DNA of 47,539 bases from an uncultured Lachnospiraceae bacterium (GCA_947626915.1 CANQUA010000015.1:1-47539), one strand, 5' to 3'; shown: positions 5,988 to 16,067, numbered from the stretch's first letter. Notes: generated from the letters alone by a model not told the origin. Numbers and translations: made by a program.

Positions 5988-8270
5988 TCAGCCGGCCGTC
6001 CGTTCGATATCCAGCACGCCCTCTATCTGGCGCAGCTTTTCCGTCAGCCTGCCCAGCTCGTCGATTCCCGGAATATCAAAGGTCATGACGACGGTTGCTT
6101 TCCCCTGCCGGTTGGTCCGCACATTGATGGACGTGATGTCCACCTGCCGTTCCGTGAATATCCTGGAAATATCCACCAGCAGGCCGATCCGGTTGTTGGC
6201 AAAGATCTGGATCTCCGCTGAATATTTTTCTTTATTCTCTCCGTCCTCCGATTTCTGCCACTCGGCATCGATCAACCTGGCCCGCTCTTCCTCCGGGAGA
6301 TTGATCATATTTACGCAGTCGGTCCGATGAATGGACACGCCCCGGCCCCGGGTGACGAAGCCCACGATCTCATCCCCGGGCACCGGGTTGCAGCACCGGG
6401 AAAAGCGGACCGCCACATCGTGGATCCCCTTGACCACGATCCCGCTCTGGGACCGCTTCGTGACGGGAACCTTGCCGGAGGACATGTCTCCGACGCCGTC
6501 CAGAACCGCCGCATCCGTAACCTCCCGCTTCAGCTTCTTTTCCCGCTCCTCCAGCATCTTATTGATGACCTGGCCCTCTTTCAGACCGCCGTGGCCGATG
6601 GACGCCAGCACCGAATCCCAGTCCTTGAACGCATAGCGCTGCATGACCTTTTCCATGAATTCCGGTTTGCTGATGTCTGCGTAATTGATGCCTTTGGCCT
6701 TGCAGTAGCGGTCGATCATCTCTTTGCCGCGCAGGATATTGTCCTCTTTCAGTTCCGTTTTGAACCACTGGTTGATCTTATTGCGGGCCTGGGTGCTCTT
6801 GACCAGGGCCAGCCAGTCCCGGCTGGGGCCTTTGGCGTTCTGGGATGTGATGATCTCGATCTGGTCGCCGGTCTGCAGCTGATAATCAATATTGACCAGC
6901 TTGCCGTTGACCCTGGCCCCCACCATCTTATTGCCTACGGCGCTGTGGATCGCGTAAGCGAAATCAATGGGCGTGGAACCGCTCGGGAGCGTCTTCACAT
7001 CGCCGGACGGGGTAAAACAGTAAACGCTGTCGGAAAACAGATCCAGGTCCCCTTTGACCAGATTTAAAAATTCTTTGGAATCATCGGTGTCGCGCTGCCA
7101 TTCCAGGATCTGGCGCAGCCACGCCAGCTTCGCTTCCTCGTCGCCGGCCGCGATCGCCCCGCTGCCGCTCTCCTTGTATTTCCAATGGGCCGCGATGCCA
7201 TATTCAGCGGTCCGGTGCATCTCATACGTCCGGATCTGGATCTCAAAAGGCTGGCCCGTGCCGGAAAAAAGCGTCGTATGCAGCGACTGGTACATATTGG
7301 GCTTCGGCATAGCGATATAGTCTTTAAACCGACCAGGTATCGGCTTATACATTTCATGGATAATGCCAAGCGCCGCATAGCAGTCCTTGACCGACTCCAC
7401 CATGATCCGAACCGCAAACAGGTCGTAGATCTGATCGATGGTTTTGTTCTGGTTCACCATTTTTTTATAAATACTGAAGAAATGCTTTACCCTGCCGCCG
7501 ACGGTCGCCTCGATACCGGCCTCTTTCATATTCCGGCGAATCTCCTCCACGATCTCCTGAACAAAGGCTTCTCTGGCGTCCTTGCGCAGATTCACCTTTT
7601 CCACCAAATCGTAATAGACCTCCGGTTTTAAAAACTTCAGAGACAAGTCGTCCAATTCAATTTTTATCTTGGAAATACCCAGCCGGTCGGCAATGGGCGC
7701 GTAGATTTCCAGGGTTTCTCTGGCTTTTTCTTTCTGCTTTTCCGGCCGCCAGAATTTGCCGGTCCGCATGTTATGCAGGCGGTCCGCCAGTTTTATGATG
7801 ATCACGCGGATATCCTTCGCCATCGCCAGGAACATCTTTCGCAGATTTTCAGCCTGAATCTCTACCTTATCCTTATCCCAGGACAGCTGGGTCAGCTTGG
7901 TGACGCCGTCCACCAGAAACGCAACCTCGGAACCAAATTCTTTTGTCAGAGCTTCCAGCGTTACGCCCGTATCCTCTACCACATCATGAAGCAGGCCCGC
8001 GGCGATGGTTTCCTTGTCCATCTCCAGATCCGCCAGTATGATCGCAACGCAAAGAGGGTGAATGATATAGGGTTCACCCGATTTTCGTTTCTGATCTCCG
8101 TGCGCTTCCCGGGCCAGATGATATGCTTTTTCCACAAGCGTAATATCATCCGACGGATGGTATCTGCGAATGCTGCGGATCAGGTCCTGATACAATTCCT
8201 CAGGGCTCGTAAAGGAAGCCGGGGCCTCCAGTTCCTGTTCCTCCGGTTCACGAATCAATTCCTGCGCCAT
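5988..8270 (-). CDS. relA: Bifunctional (p)ppGpp synthetase/hydrolase, RelA/SpoT family
   Basis: This 760-residue enzyme makes and degrades (p)ppGpp in the stringent response. The N-terminal HD hydrolase domain contains GLLHDVVEDT, which indicates an active hydrolase. It is followed by the synthetase domain (RLHNMRTGKF, then DLFAVRIMV and GRFKDYIAMPKPNMYQSLHT), a TGS domain (VYCFTPSGDVKTLPSGSTP), a Cys/His-containing helical region (RFSRCCNPVPGD) and a C-terminal ACT domain. The order and length are those of a full Rel enzyme. ATG codons at 8279, 8276 and 8270 are in frame; AGAAGG lies 8 nt before 8270, which is therefore chosen. It has its own promoter at 8342-8370 and follows apt, an arrangement common in Firmicutes. 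Confidence 0.96.
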   Translation of the reverse strand: MAQELIREPEEQELEAPASFTSPEELYQDLIRSIRRYHPSDDITLVEKAYHLAREAHGDQKRKSGEPYIIHPLCVAIILADLEMDKETIAAGLLHDVVEDTGVTLEALTKEFGSEVAFLVDGVTKLTQLSWDKDKVEIQAENLRKMFLAMAKDIRVIIIKLADRLHNMRTGKFWRPEKQKEKARETLEIYAPIADRLGISKIKIELDDLSLKFLKPEVYYDLVEKVNLRKDAREAFVQEIVEEIRRNMKEAGIEATVGGRVKHFFSIYKKMVNQNKTIDQIYDLFAVRIMVESVKDCYAALGIIHEMYKPIPGRFKDYIAMPKPNMYQSLHTTLFSGTGQPFEIQIRTYEMHRTAEYGIAAHWKYKESGSGAIAAGDEEAKLAWLRQILEWQRDTDDSKEFLNLVKGDLDLFSDSVYCFTPSGDVKTLPSGSTPIDFAYAIHSAVGNKMVGARVNGKLVNIDYQLQTGDQIEIITSQNAKGPSRDWLALVKSTQARNKINQWFKTELKEDNILRGKEMIDRYCKAKGINYADISKPEFMEKVMQRYAFKDWDSVLASIGHGGLKEGQVINKMLEEREKKLKREVTDAAVLDGVGDMSSGKVPVTKRSQSGIVVKGIHDVAVRFSRCCNPVPGDEIVGFVTRGRGVSIHRTDCVNMINLPEEERARLIDAEWQKSEDGENKEKYSAEIQIFANNRIGLLVDISRIFTERQVDITSINVRTNRQGKATVVMTFDIPGIDELGRLTEKLRQIEGVLDIERTAG

Positions 8271-8341
8271 AATCATCACCTTCTCTATGTGCAGCGCGCC
8301 CTGAAACCTCCGGCGCGCATACCTGAAAAAATAATGTAACC

Positions 8342-8370
8342 ATTATATATAGGTTCCGCTGAAAATGCAA
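8342..8370 (-). promoter_or_regulatory. relA: Sigma-A promoter of relA
   Basis: On the minus strand TTGCAT (8365-8370) and TATAAT (8342-8347) are separated by 17 nt. It lies about 70 nt upstream of the relA start. Confidence 0.8.
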
Positions 8371-8492
8371 GTAATATTTTCAGGCCGTGCCGCCGCGGTC
8401 CGCCGGGTGAAAACGCAAAGGCGAAGACGGTTCAGCCCCCCACAGGCCAACGCGCCTCCGCCCTATGTAAGGAATCCTACCGTTCGTACGGG

Positions 8493-9017
8493 TCATTTCC
8501 CCTCATACACGATCACAGAATCCACATCGTAGCTTTTCAGTCTCTCGCGGCCTTTCAGACCCGCCAGCTCCATCACAAAGCAGATCTTCACGACTTCGCC
8601 GCCCAGCTGTTCTACCAGCTTCGTAATCGCCTCAATCGTGCCGCCGGTGGCGATCAAGTCGTCGATGATAACCACCTTCTGCCCCGGTTTGATCGCATCC
8701 TTGTGCATTTCGATCACGGCGCTGCCATATTCCAGATCATACTCCATGCTGACCGTCTCGCAGGGAAGCTTGCCCTTCTTGCGAACCGGAATAAAGCCTT
8801 TGTGCATCGCGTAAGCTACCGGCACACCGAAAATAAAACCCCTCGATTCCGGACCGACCACCAGGTCAAACTCCTTATCCTTCAGGAAATCCATGATCCC
8901 GTCGATCGCCAGCTTCAGTCCGTCCGGATCCTGCAGGATCGTAGTCACATCGCGGAAAATAATACCCGGCTCCGGAAAATCCGGTATACTCCTCACATAA
9001 TCCTCTACTTTTTTCAT
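8493..9017 (-). CDS. apt: Adenine phosphoribosyltransferase
   Basis: This 174-residue enzyme converts adenine and PRPP to AMP in purine salvage. The PRPP-binding signature is readable as VVIIDDLIATGGT, and the family's GPESRGFIFG loop precedes it; length matches the usual 170-175. GAGGGG lies just upstream of the ATG and a promoter is visible at 9083-9111. It sits directly upstream of relA, a gene order widely conserved in Firmicutes. Confidence 0.96.
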   Translation of the reverse strand: MKKVEDYVRSIPDFPEPGIIFRDVTTILQDPDGLKLAIDGIMDFLKDKEFDLVVGPESRGFIFGVPVAYAMHKGFIPVRKKGKLPCETVSMEYDLEYGSAVIEMHKDAIKPGQKVVIIDDLIATGGTIEAITKLVEQLGGEVVKICFVMELAGLKGRERLKSYDVDSVIVYEGK

Positions 9018-9082
9018 TTGCTTGCCCCTCGCTTTTATTTCTATTCTGAACCGTCTCCTCAGACGATCCGTTTCACTTTAAC

Positions 9083-9111
9083 ATCATATCACGCCGGCCC
9101 AGGCCAGGCAA
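9083..9111 (-). promoter_or_regulatory. apt: Sigma-A promoter of apt
   Basis: On the minus strand TTGCCT (9106-9111) and TATGAT (9083-9088) are 17 nt apart, about 65 nt upstream of the apt ATG. Confidence 0.65.
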
Positions 9112-9242
9112 GTCCCAAATGCCGGTTTTTCCGTTTTCCCCCCGTCTCTTCTTCCATGACCGGCGCCGGTCTCCAACCATCTCTGCCAAACCATTCTACC
9201 GGGTCTCCCCGGCCTCCGGCGGTCCTTCCGATTGTCTCCGGA

Positions 9243-10136
9243 TCATTTCCGGGGGTGCGCCGCCTGATACGCCCGCAGCAGCGGGTCCTGCGTCTTTACC
9301 GCGTAATAGATATAGGCCTGGGTCGTGGCCGGATCCGCATGCCCCATCATCATCTGCACCGCCTGGATATCCGCCCCGCCCCTGATCAGGTGGGCGGCAA
9401 ACGAATGGCGCAAAGTATGCGGCGTAATGTCTTTTGTGATCCCCGCCTTTTCCCCGTAATATTTTATGATCTTCCAGAATCCCTGGCGGCTCATGGGCTG
9501 ACCGCTGCAGTTTACAAACAATTCCGGCAGATCGCCGCCCTTCAAAAGAAAGTCCCGGGAATGTTCCAAATAACCCAACAGAGCCCGTTTCGCGGTTTTT
9601 CCAAAAGGAACCGTCCTCTCCTTATTCCCGTCGCGGCAGGTCACAAAACCGATGTCCAGATTCACATCCGCCACGCGAAGTCCGATCAGCTCCGACACCC
9701 GCAGTCCCGTCGCGTAAAGCAGCTCCAGCATGGCTTTGTCCCGGATCTCCTTCGGACTGCTTTCGCCCGGCTGATCCAGCAATCGCTCCACTTCATCCAC
9801 CGACAAAATCTCAGGCGCTTTCTTCTCGATCTTCGGCGTTTTCAAAAACTCCGTGGGGTCCCTGTGAATCATGCCCTGTCTCAGCTCATAATGAAAAAAA
9901 GCCCGCATGGACGCCATGACCCTGGATATCGTCGTGGACGCTTTCCCATTTTTCTCCAGAAAAAGGATGTAGGAGTTCAACGCCGTCTTCGTCACCTTCG
10001 GTACGCTTTCCACTCCCTTTTCCTGCAGATAATCTGCCAGCTGCGTCAGATCCCGCTTGTAGGACGCCAATGTATTCCGCGAAGCATGCTTCTCCTTCTC
10101 CATGTACTCCACGAACCGGTTGATCTCTGTCCCCAT
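9243..10136 (-). CDS. xerD: Site-specific tyrosine recombinase XerD
   Basis: This 297-residue recombinase has an N-terminal SAM-like core-binding domain and a C-terminal catalytic domain with the Arg in ATGLRVSELIGL, HTLRHSFAAHL, the GHADPATTQAY motif and the nucleophilic Tyr. It resolves chromosome dimers at dif. Length and its place next to spoIIM and nudF (the B. subtilis nudF-spoIIM-xerD neighbourhood) argue for the housekeeping XerD rather than a mobile-element integrase. A TTG at 10148 is in frame, but ATG 10136 follows GGGGGA at close spacing and is preferred. Confidence 0.93.
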   Translation of the reverse strand: MGTEINRFVEYMEKEKHASRNTLASYKRDLTQLADYLQEKGVESVPKVTKTALNSYILFLEKNGKASTTISRVMASMRAFFHYELRQGMIHRDPTEFLKTPKIEKKAPEILSVDEVERLLDQPGESSPKEIRDKAMLELLYATGLRVSELIGLRVADVNLDIGFVTCRDGNKERTVPFGKTAKRALLGYLEHSRDFLLKGGDLPELFVNCSGQPMSRQGFWKIIKYYGEKAGITKDITPHTLRHSFAAHLIRGGADIQAVQMMMGHADPATTQAYIYYAVKTQDPLLRAYQAAHPRK

Positions 10137-10188
10137 AATATCCCCCAAATTCTCCCCAAAATCAGGATGATTATGTCCATTCCCCTAC

Positions 10189-10217
10189 ATTATAGTCACT
10201 ATTTTCGCTAAAATCAA
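10189..10217 (-). promoter_or_regulatory. xerD: Sigma-A promoter of xerD
   Basis: On the minus strand TTGATT (10212-10217) and a perfect TATAAT (10189-10194) are separated by 17 nt, about 50 nt before the start codon. Confidence 0.8.
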
Positions 10218-10260
10218 ACACTAATTCCCCACTTTTCCCAGCTTTTCCATCGATTTACAT

Positions 10261-10311
10261 AAAAAATACAACATATGGAAACGCAGATTTTCCGTTTACC
10301 AATATGTTGTA
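10261..10311 (-). terminator. spoIIM: Intrinsic terminator after spoIIM
   Basis: Read leftward, a long imperfect stem (TACAACATATTGG arm at about 10293-10311 with its partner at 10267-10283) is followed by TTTTTT. It lies 20 nt past the spoIIM stop and separates the spoIIM transcript from the xerD promoter. Confidence 0.8.
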
Positions 10312-10330
10312 AAATTCAGATTGTATTTTT

Positions 10331-10861
10331 TTAAAAACATAAAAGCCAGGGATTCACCCAGGCCTCCAGCCCGGTTCCGGCCAGGACCAGAAGCGCCGGC
10401 AGCAGCCAATCGCGCGGCTTCAGATCAATCAGCCCGTTCTCCGCCCGCACCGCCAGGATCACCCACGCCGGAAGATAGCAAAGCCACTGCGGCATAAGCA
10501 CAGCCAAAAAACTCAGGATCCCGGCAAGCCCCCGCAGAAGCGTCATGGCCGCATGGAGAAAACCCAGGCAAAACCCTCCCGCAAAGGCAATCGCCGCAAA
10601 ACCGGCCGCAGAAAACGGCGTCAGGCCGACAAGCACGGCCAGACCGAACTCTGACAGTCTCTGGCGCGCCACATATCCCCAGAGGCGTCTCTTTTCAATC
10701 CGGCTTAAAATTCCGCTTCCATAGTAAACGGATGAAAAAAGGCCAAGCTGCCCGATCAATTCATCGCCTAAGCAGTTGGCCATAACCGCCCCGGCTGCCG
10801 TGCCGCAGAAACAGCACAGGCACAGCACCCAGGGAAATGTAATCCTGCGAACCATTCTCAT
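10331..10861 (-). CDS. spoIIM: Stage II sporulation protein M
   Basis: This 176-residue membrane protein has about five hydrophobic segments and ends EAWVNPWLLCF, which matches the E-x-x-x-NPWLL ending typical of SpoIIM. SpoIIM works with SpoIID and SpoIIP in septal peptidoglycan remodelling and engulfment of the forespore. It lies between nudF and xerD, as in B. subtilis, which supports the call more than the divergent N-terminal sequence does. Presence implies an endospore-forming lineage. ATG 10861 is used; ATG 10855 is also possible. Confidence 0.85.
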   Translation of the reverse strand: MRMVRRITFPWVLCLCCFCGTAAGAVMANCLGDELIGQLGLFSSVYYGSGILSRIEKRRLWGYVARQRLSEFGLAVLVGLTPFSAAGFAAIAFAGGFCLGFLHAAMTLLRGLAGILSFLAVLMPQWLCYLPAWVILAVRAENGLIDLKPRDWLLPALLVLAGTGLEAWVNPWLLCF

Positions 10862-10912
10862 GCGCGTCCGCCTTCCCCGTCGTCCCCATATTTTATGAGA
10901 CGCAGCGAAGGA

Positions 10913-11458
10913 TTATACCAAACCGGCCTGATGCTTCACCGCATAGGTAGAGATCGCGGCTACGGTCTTTCCGTCCGCGATTTTGCCCTCATAGATCATC
11001 TGCAGCAGATCCGGCAATTCCCACTTCTCCACTTCAATATATTCGTCATCGTCCAGATGCTGATGGGACGGGATCAGATTTTTCGCGACAAAAATATCTA
11101 TGGCTTCATCGCAGAAGGCCACCGTCGTATTCACGCTCAGCAAATACTCCAGATGTTCCGTGCGGTATCCGGTCTCTTCTTCCAGCTCCCGATACGCGCA
11201 TTCGATCTTCGGTTCCTCCGGAAAATCCAGTTTCCCCGCCGGGATTTCCAATGTCTCCCGATTCAAAGCATTGCGGTACTGACGCACCATCAGAATCCTG
11301 CCGTCCTCCATCACAGGAAGCACCGCAGCCGCACCGTCGTGATGAATAAAATCCCAGTGCGCCTCATGTCCATTGGCGATCACCGTATCCTCATATATTT
11401 TCAGGATCGTCCCCTGATATTTCAACCTTCTGTCCAGACGAATCACCTTATCCGCCAT
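10913..11458 (-). CDS. nudF: NUDIX hydrolase, ADP-ribose pyrophosphatase type
   Basis: This 181-residue enzyme has a NUDIX box starting at AGKLDFPEEP and ending YRELEEETGY; the spacing between the leading Gly and the RE pair is one residue longer than the canonical G-x5-E-x7-RE. The box is preceded by the beta-sheet framework and VRQYRNALNRETLEIPAG, characteristic of ADP-ribose pyrophosphatases, which split ADP-ribose to AMP and ribose 5-phosphate. AGGAGGAG precedes the ATG. It is followed by spoIIM after 51 nt, probably in the same transcript. Confidence 0.9.
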   Translation of the reverse strand: MADKVIRLDRRLKYQGTILKIYEDTVIANGHEAHWDFIHHDGAAAVLPVMEDGRILMVRQYRNALNRETLEIPAGKLDFPEEPKIECAYRELEEETGYRTEHLEYLLSVNTTVAFCDEAIDIFVAKNLIPSHQHLDDDEYIEVEKWELPDLLQMIYEGKIADGKTVAAISTYAVKHQAGLV

Positions 11459-11581
11459 GTCTGTCTCCTCCTGTACTGTGATTGCAGAAACGCTGCCGAT
11501 CCGACGGTCAGTCCCAGCTCATCGGTCCGGACGAAGCCTGTTCCGGATCATGCCTCCCGCCCCTAAACGCAGGCACACCGT

Positions 11582-12598
11582 CTACTGGATCCAGGCCCCG
11601 GACGCATCTACCCTGCGGCCCAGACCGTCCGGCACGATCCTGTTCGCCAGCATCGCCCCCGTCTCCGGATCGCAGTAGTAACACTTATCGTTCCATTGGA
11701 TCCAACCGGTCACCATATATCCCCGGGAATCAAAATAGTACCACAAATCATCGATCAGCTGCCAGTCATTGGCTGTAAAGCTGCCGTCCGAATTCCGATA
11801 CCACCATTTATCCCCATGATAAATCCATCCGTACATATCCGCGTAGATCGGGTTCGTGTCGCCCGGCGCGGGCGTACCTGTCACCACGTCCTTGTATTGC
11901 TGCCGGAGCTGTTCCAGCACCCCCTGGTCTACCGTCAGAACCGGCGATTCTTTCCAGGCGCTCTTTATGCGTTCGTTCCGCACGTTGACCGCCCGCACAC
12001 GGTAGGAATACGATCCCTCCGCCTGCACAATGGTTCCGAACTCATAGCTTCCGGATTTTACATAATGCGCGGGACCCACTTTTTGGCCGCCGCGGTACAG
12101 CTGCACCTCATAATAGGCCGCATTATAGGTTTCATCCCAGGTTGCTTTCATCAGATCGGTCCAGCCTGCATTCCCAATCTCGCCCACCTGTTCCCGCAGA
12201 GTCGGCAGGCTGATCACGATCAGGTACTCCATCACGTCCTCATCCCAGCCGGCAGACTCCAGCTCGGCGCCCCGGATCCGGATCCTCCTGGGATCCACAT
12301 TAAAATAATACCCTTCCTCTCTGCGCAGATGAAGCAGAATACGGGGGGTATCGGCTATACCCCAGACATCTCCGTCATTTAAAATCTCTGTGTACCGTAC
12401 AATATAGCCGTCGTCGTCCGTCGTAATGACAATATCGCCGTCATAATGCTCTGCCCCCACCTGAATATTCGACTCTATTTTCAGGACCAGCCGCTCGATA
12501 GGCTCATCGTCCTCCGCTGCCCAGCCGGGCATGTAAACGCCCAGCGTCAGCGCGGCCGCCGCTATCAGGCCGATCACCGTTCTTCTCCCTTTTTTCAT
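11582..12598 (-). CDS. Secreted protein with cell-wall-binding (choline-binding type) repeats
   Basis: This 338-residue protein begins with a signal peptide (MKKGRRTV, a hydrophobic core, cleavage near MPGWAA). A beta-rich N-terminal domain is followed by a fibronectin III-like domain (ATWDETYNAAYYEVQLY, SYSYRVRAVNV). The C-terminus has two to three CW-binding repeats rich in Trp, Tyr and Gly (GWIYHGDKWWYRNSDGS, WYYFDSRGYMVTGWIQW). Such repeats tether proteins to the envelope. The frame extends 13 codons upstream, but the signal peptide fixes the start at 12598. The binding ligand is unknown. Confidence 0.85.
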   Translation of the reverse strand: MKKGRRTVIGLIAAAALTLGVYMPGWAAEDDEPIERLVLKIESNIQVGAEHYDGDIVITTDDDGYIVRYTEILNDGDVWGIADTPRILLHLRREEGYYFNVDPRRIRIRGAELESAGWDEDVMEYLIVISLPTLREQVGEIGNAGWTDLMKATWDETYNAAYYEVQLYRGGQKVGPAHYVKSGSYEFGTIVQAEGSYSYRVRAVNVRNERIKSAWKESPVLTVDQGVLEQLRQQYKDVVTGTPAPGDTNPIYADMYGWIYHGDKWWYRNSDGSFTANDWQLIDDLWYYFDSRGYMVTGWIQWNDKCYYCDPETGAMLANRIVPDGLGRRVDASGAWIQ

Positions 12599-12657
12599 AT
12601 TCCACCAGCCTTTCTTTTGCCAAACCCAAAACTCCAAACGCTTTACACGCTTATGCC

Positions 12658-12689
12658 AAAAGAAGCCTTACAGGGTTCCTATAAGGCTT
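12658..12689 (-). terminator. rny: Intrinsic terminator after rny
   Basis: Read leftward, an 8-bp AAGCCTTA/TAAGGCTT stem (12682-12689 with 12663-12670) is followed by CTTCTTTT, a short distance beyond the rny stop at 12704. Confidence 0.75.
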
Positions 12690-12703
12690 CTTTAAGTTTC
12701 TTT

Positions 12704-14248
12704 TTATTTTGCGTAGTCGGTTACTCTCGACTCGCGGATCACATTGACCCGGATCTGTCCCGGATACTCCATGGACTCCTCGATCTTCTTGGCGATATCG
12801 CGGGCCATCAGCACCATATCGTCGTCGCTGACCTGCTCCGGAATAACCATGATCCGAACTTCCCGGCCAGCCTGGATCGCGAACGATTTGTCTACCCCCT
12901 TGAAAGAGTCGGTAATCTCTTCCAGCTGCTTCAGTCTGTTCGTGTAGGTTTCCAGCGTCTCTCTCCTGGCTCCCGGACGGGCCGCGGAAATCGTATCCGC
13001 CGCCTGTACGATGCAGGCGATCAGGCTTTCCGGCTCCACGTCGCCGTGATGGGATTCCACAGAATTGATAACGACTGCGGACTCTTTGTACTTCCTGCAC
13101 AGATCCGCTCCCAGCTTCACATGAGAACCTTCCATCTCATGATCGACGGACTTGCCGATATCGTGCAGCAGGCCGGCTCTCTTCGCCATGCGGACATCCA
13201 CGCCGATCTCCGCTGCCAGAAGCCCTGAAAGCTGCGCCACTTCGATGGAATGCTTCAAGGCGTTCTGCCCGTAACTGGTACGGAACTTCATCTTGCCCAG
13301 AAGCTTTACCAGCTCCGGATGGATGCCGTGAAGACCTACTTCGAGGACGGCCGCTTCGCCCTCCTCGCGCATGTTCATCTCCACTTCTCTCTGCGCCTTC
13401 TCCACCATCTCCTCGATCCTGGCCGGATGGATGCGGCCATCTACGATCAGACGCTCCAAAGCCACCCTGGCTACCTCGCGCCTCACCGGATCGAACCCCG
13501 ACAGCACCACCGCTTCCGGCGTATCGTCAATGATCAGCTCCACGCCAGTCATAGTTTCCAGGGTACGGATATTCCGTCCTTCACGTCCTATGATGCGGCC
13601 TTTCATCTCGTCGCTGGGAAGCTGCACAACCGATACTGTGGTTTCCGCCACATGATCTGCCGCGCACCTCTGGATCGCGGTAACGATGTATTCCTTCGCT
13701 TTCTTATCCGCTTCCTCCTTGGCGCGCGCCTCCAGCTCCTTCACCTTCTTCGCCATGTCGTGCTTGACTTCCTCTTCCACTGACTGAAGCAGGTATTCCT
13801 TGGCCTGCTCTGTAGTCAGTCCGGAAATGCGTTCCAGTTCCTGCAGCTGCCGGCCCCGCAGTTCCTCTGCTTCCGCCAGCTTTTTGTTCAGGTTCTCTTC
13901 GCGCGCCGTCAGGCTTGTCTCTCTGCGTTCCAGTGTCTCGGACTTTTTGTCCAGGTTCTCTTCCTTGCTAAGTACTCGTCTTTCATACCTTTGAAGCTCC
14001 GCCCTTCGTTCCTTGGTTTCCTTATCTAATTCATTCTTAGTCCGGATGGATTCTTCCTTGGCTTCCAGGAGAGCTTCTCGCTTCTTTGTCTCTGCGGTTT
14101 TTAATGCTTCATCTATGATTTTTCTTGACTTTTCTTCCGCACTGCCGATTTTGCTTTCATATGTCTTCTTTCGGTGTGCGACCGCCAATACCCAACTGAT
14201 AGGAGCTACAATAATAATTGTAAGCAATATAGGTATTATATGCGACAC
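12704..14248 (-). CDS. rny: Ribonuclease Y
   Basis: This 514-residue endoribonuclease initiates mRNA decay from the membrane. Its domain order is diagnostic: an N-terminal transmembrane helix ([19 protein letters not shown]), a long charged coiled coil (about residues 30-180), a KH domain ([20 protein letters not shown]) and an HD domain ([18 protein letters not shown]). The start is GTG at 14248, preceded by AAGGAGG at 7-nt spacing. A near-consensus promoter lies at 14298-14326 and a terminator follows at 12658-12689, so it is probably a single-gene unit. Confidence 0.97.
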   Translation of the reverse strand: MSHIIPILLTIIIVAPISWVLAVAHRKKTYESKIGSAEEKSRKIIDEALKTAETKKREALLEAKEESIRTKNELDKETKERRAELQRYERRVLSKEENLDKKSETLERRETSLTAREENLNKKLAEAEELRGRQLQELERISGLTTEQAKEYLLQSVEEEVKHDMAKKVKELEARAKEEADKKAKEYIVTAIQRCAADHVAETTVSVVQLPSDEMKGRIIGREGRNIRTLETMTGVELIIDDTPEAVVLSGFDPVRREVARVALERLIVDGRIHPARIEEMVEKAQREVEMNMREEGEAAVLEVGLHGIHPELVKLLGKMKFRTSYGQNALKHSIEVAQLSGLLAAEIGVDVRMAKRAGLLHDIGKSVDHEMEGSHVKLGADLCRKYKESAVVINSVESHHGDVEPESLIACIVQAADTISAARPGARRETLETYTNRLKQLEEITDSFKGVDKSFAIQAGREVRIMVIPEQVSDDDMVLMARDIAKKIEESMEYPGQIRVNVIRESRVTDYAK

Positions 14249-14297
14249 AGGAGCACCTCCTTATTTAGTTTTCATTGTACAAGAATACAACACTACA

Positions 14298-14326
14298 ATT
14301 TTATACTGTTTTGTGCATCATGTCAA
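14298..14326 (-). promoter_or_regulatory. rny: Sigma-A promoter of rny
   Basis: On the minus strand TTGACA (14321-14326) and TAAAAT (14298-14303) are 17 nt apart, about 50 nt upstream of the GTG start. Confidence 0.85.
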
Positions 14327-14373
14327 GAATTTTTATAAACGTACAAAACAAAGTCGCAGAACCCATGACATTT

Positions 14374-14976
14374 TCAACAACCCAGTTCTTTCATCGCCGC
14401 CAGGACCGCGTCATGTGAATAACCCTTCCGCAGGAGATTTCCTGTCAGTTTCCGCCTCTGTTCCGGAGAAACAGTCTCCGGATCGCAGATATGCCTGCGC
14501 AGATACGCTGTGATCTGGGGCGTCTCCTTCTCTTCGCCGCCCTCCGTCAGACTGTCGATCTGCCCTGCGGTCAAACCCTTCCGCCGCAGATCCTGCCGAA
14601 TCCTCCTGCTGCTCCGGCGCGTCTCATAAGCCTCCACATAGCGCCTGCCATAGTTCCAATCGTCTACCAGGCCGCGGTCCCGCAAAAAGTCCACCGTCCG
14701 CAGGATAATCTCCGGGGGATAGAAACCCTCCGCAAGTTTCCGGCGGATCTCCTGTTCCGTCCGGTCGCGGGATTCCAGCAGATGCAGGGCCCTCTCCCTG
14801 GCTCTGGGCCAAAGAACACGCTCGCAGATTTCCCTGTAGCTCTCCTCCGGAAGTTCTTTTCCCGCCTCAATCCGGTATCCGGTCAATTCGTTCCCATACA
14901 AAGCAAAGGCAAAGCCCTCATCTGTCCGGACTTTGCTCCTCCGCTTATCTATGGGGATGATCTCTGTCACCTGCAC
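14374..14976 (-). CDS. recX: Regulatory protein RecX
   Basis: This 200-residue helical protein shows the three-helix RecX repeats, with ALHLLESRDRTEQEIRRKL and FLRDRGLVDDWNYGRRYVE as the clearest stretches. RecX inhibits RecA filament growth. The GTG start at 14976 follows a GGAGGG site. It lies 43 nt after the recA stop in the same direction, so it is probably co-transcribed from the LexA-controlled recA promoter. Confidence 0.9.
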   Translation of the reverse strand: MQVTEIIPIDKRRSKVRTDEGFAFALYGNELTGYRIEAGKELPEESYREICERVLWPRARERALHLLESRDRTEQEIRRKLAEGFYPPEIILRTVDFLRDRGLVDDWNYGRRYVEAYETRRSSRRIRQDLRRKGLTAGQIDSLTEGGEEKETPQITAYLRRHICDPETVSPEQRRKLTGNLLRKGYSHDAVLAAMKELGC

Positions 14977-15019
14977 AGTCCATCCCTCCGTATCTCTGCC
15001 GCAGCTGCAGCGTCCCCGC

Positions 15020-16054
15020 TCAATCCTGCTGCTCCTCCTCCGGGGCCGCCGCGTCCGTCGGCTTCAGGCCGTAAAACTCGCGGACCTTGTTCTCCACCTC
15101 CAGGCATACCGCCGGATTCTCCCGCAGATACGCCTTGGCGTTCTCACGTCCCTGCCCGATCCTGGCCCCCTGATAAGCGTACCAGGCGCCGCTCTTTTCG
15201 ATAATATTGATCTTCGCGGCCAAATCCAGGATATCTCCCTCGCTGGAAATGCCTTTTCCGAACATGATATCGAACTCTGCCTCCTTGAAGGGCGGAGCGA
15301 TCTTGTTTTTCACAACCTTCACGCGGACGTGGTTCCCCACGACCTCGCCGCCCTGCTTCAGGCTCTCCGTCCTGCGGACCTCCAGACGCACGGAAGCATA
15401 AAACTTCAGCGCGCGGCCGCCTGTGGTTGTCTCCGGGTTTCCGAACATGACGCCGACTTTCTCACGGATCTGGTTGATGAAGACAACGCTGCAGTTCGTC
15501 TTGCTGACCACGCCGGTCAGTTTCCGCATGGCCTGGGACATCAGCCTGGCCTGCAGTCCCACATGGGAATCGCCCATCTCGCCGTCGATCTCCGCTTTCG
15601 GCACCAGCGCCGCCACGGAGTCCACGATGATGATATCCACGGCCCCGGAACGGACCATGGTCTCCGTGATCTCCAGCGCCTGCTCGCCGTTATCCGGCTG
15701 GGATATATACAGATTATCCGTGTCCACGCCGATATTCTTCGCATAGACCGGATCCAGGGCGTGCTCCGCGTCGATGAAACCGGCGATGCCTCCCCTTTTC
15801 TGTACTTCCGCGACCATATGCAGGGCCACCGTAGTCTTGCCGCTGGACTCCGGGCCGTATACCTCGATAATACGTCCTTTTGGAATCCCGCCCAGCCCCA
15901 GTGCCAGATCCAGGCTCAGGGAACCCGTGGGAATCGTCTCTATATTCATATTCGCTCCGGAATCGCCCAGCTTCATCACGGAACCTTTGCCAAAAGATCG
16001 TTCAATCTGCGTCAGCGCCGCATCCAGCGCTTTCATCTTATCTTCTTTATTCAT
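15020..16054 (-). CDS. recA: Recombinase RecA
   Basis: This 344-residue protein has the Walker A motif [27 protein letters not shown] of the Walker B region, and the L2 loop [20 protein letters not shown]. It catalyses strand exchange and LexA self-cleavage. Two ATGs are in frame; the GGAGG site overlaps the upstream one (16066) and sits at good distance from 16054, so 16054 is chosen. A promoter and a LexA box lie immediately upstream. Confidence 0.98.
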   Translation of the reverse strand: MNKEDKMKALDAALTQIERSFGKGSVMKLGDSGANMNIETIPTGSLSLDLALGLGGIPKGRIIEVYGPESSGKTTVALHMVAEVQKRGGIAGFIDAEHALDPVYAKNIGVDTDNLYISQPDNGEQALEITETMVRSGAVDIIIVDSVAALVPKAEIDGEMGDSHVGLQARLMSQAMRKLTGVVSKTNCSVVFINQIREKVGVMFGNPETTTGGRALKFYASVRLEVRRTESLKQGGEVVGNHVRVKVVKNKIAPPFKEAEFDIMFGKGISSEGDILDLAAKINIIEKSGAWYAYQGARIGQGRENAKAYLRENPAVCLEVENKVREFYGLKPTDAAAPEEEQQD

Positions 16055-16067
16055 AGTTTCCTCCATT

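Noticed and set aside
9243-10136. Mobile-element integrase
   Set aside because: Length, motifs and the nudF-spoIIM-xerD neighbourhood indicate chromosomal XerD; no attachment sites or element genes are nearby.
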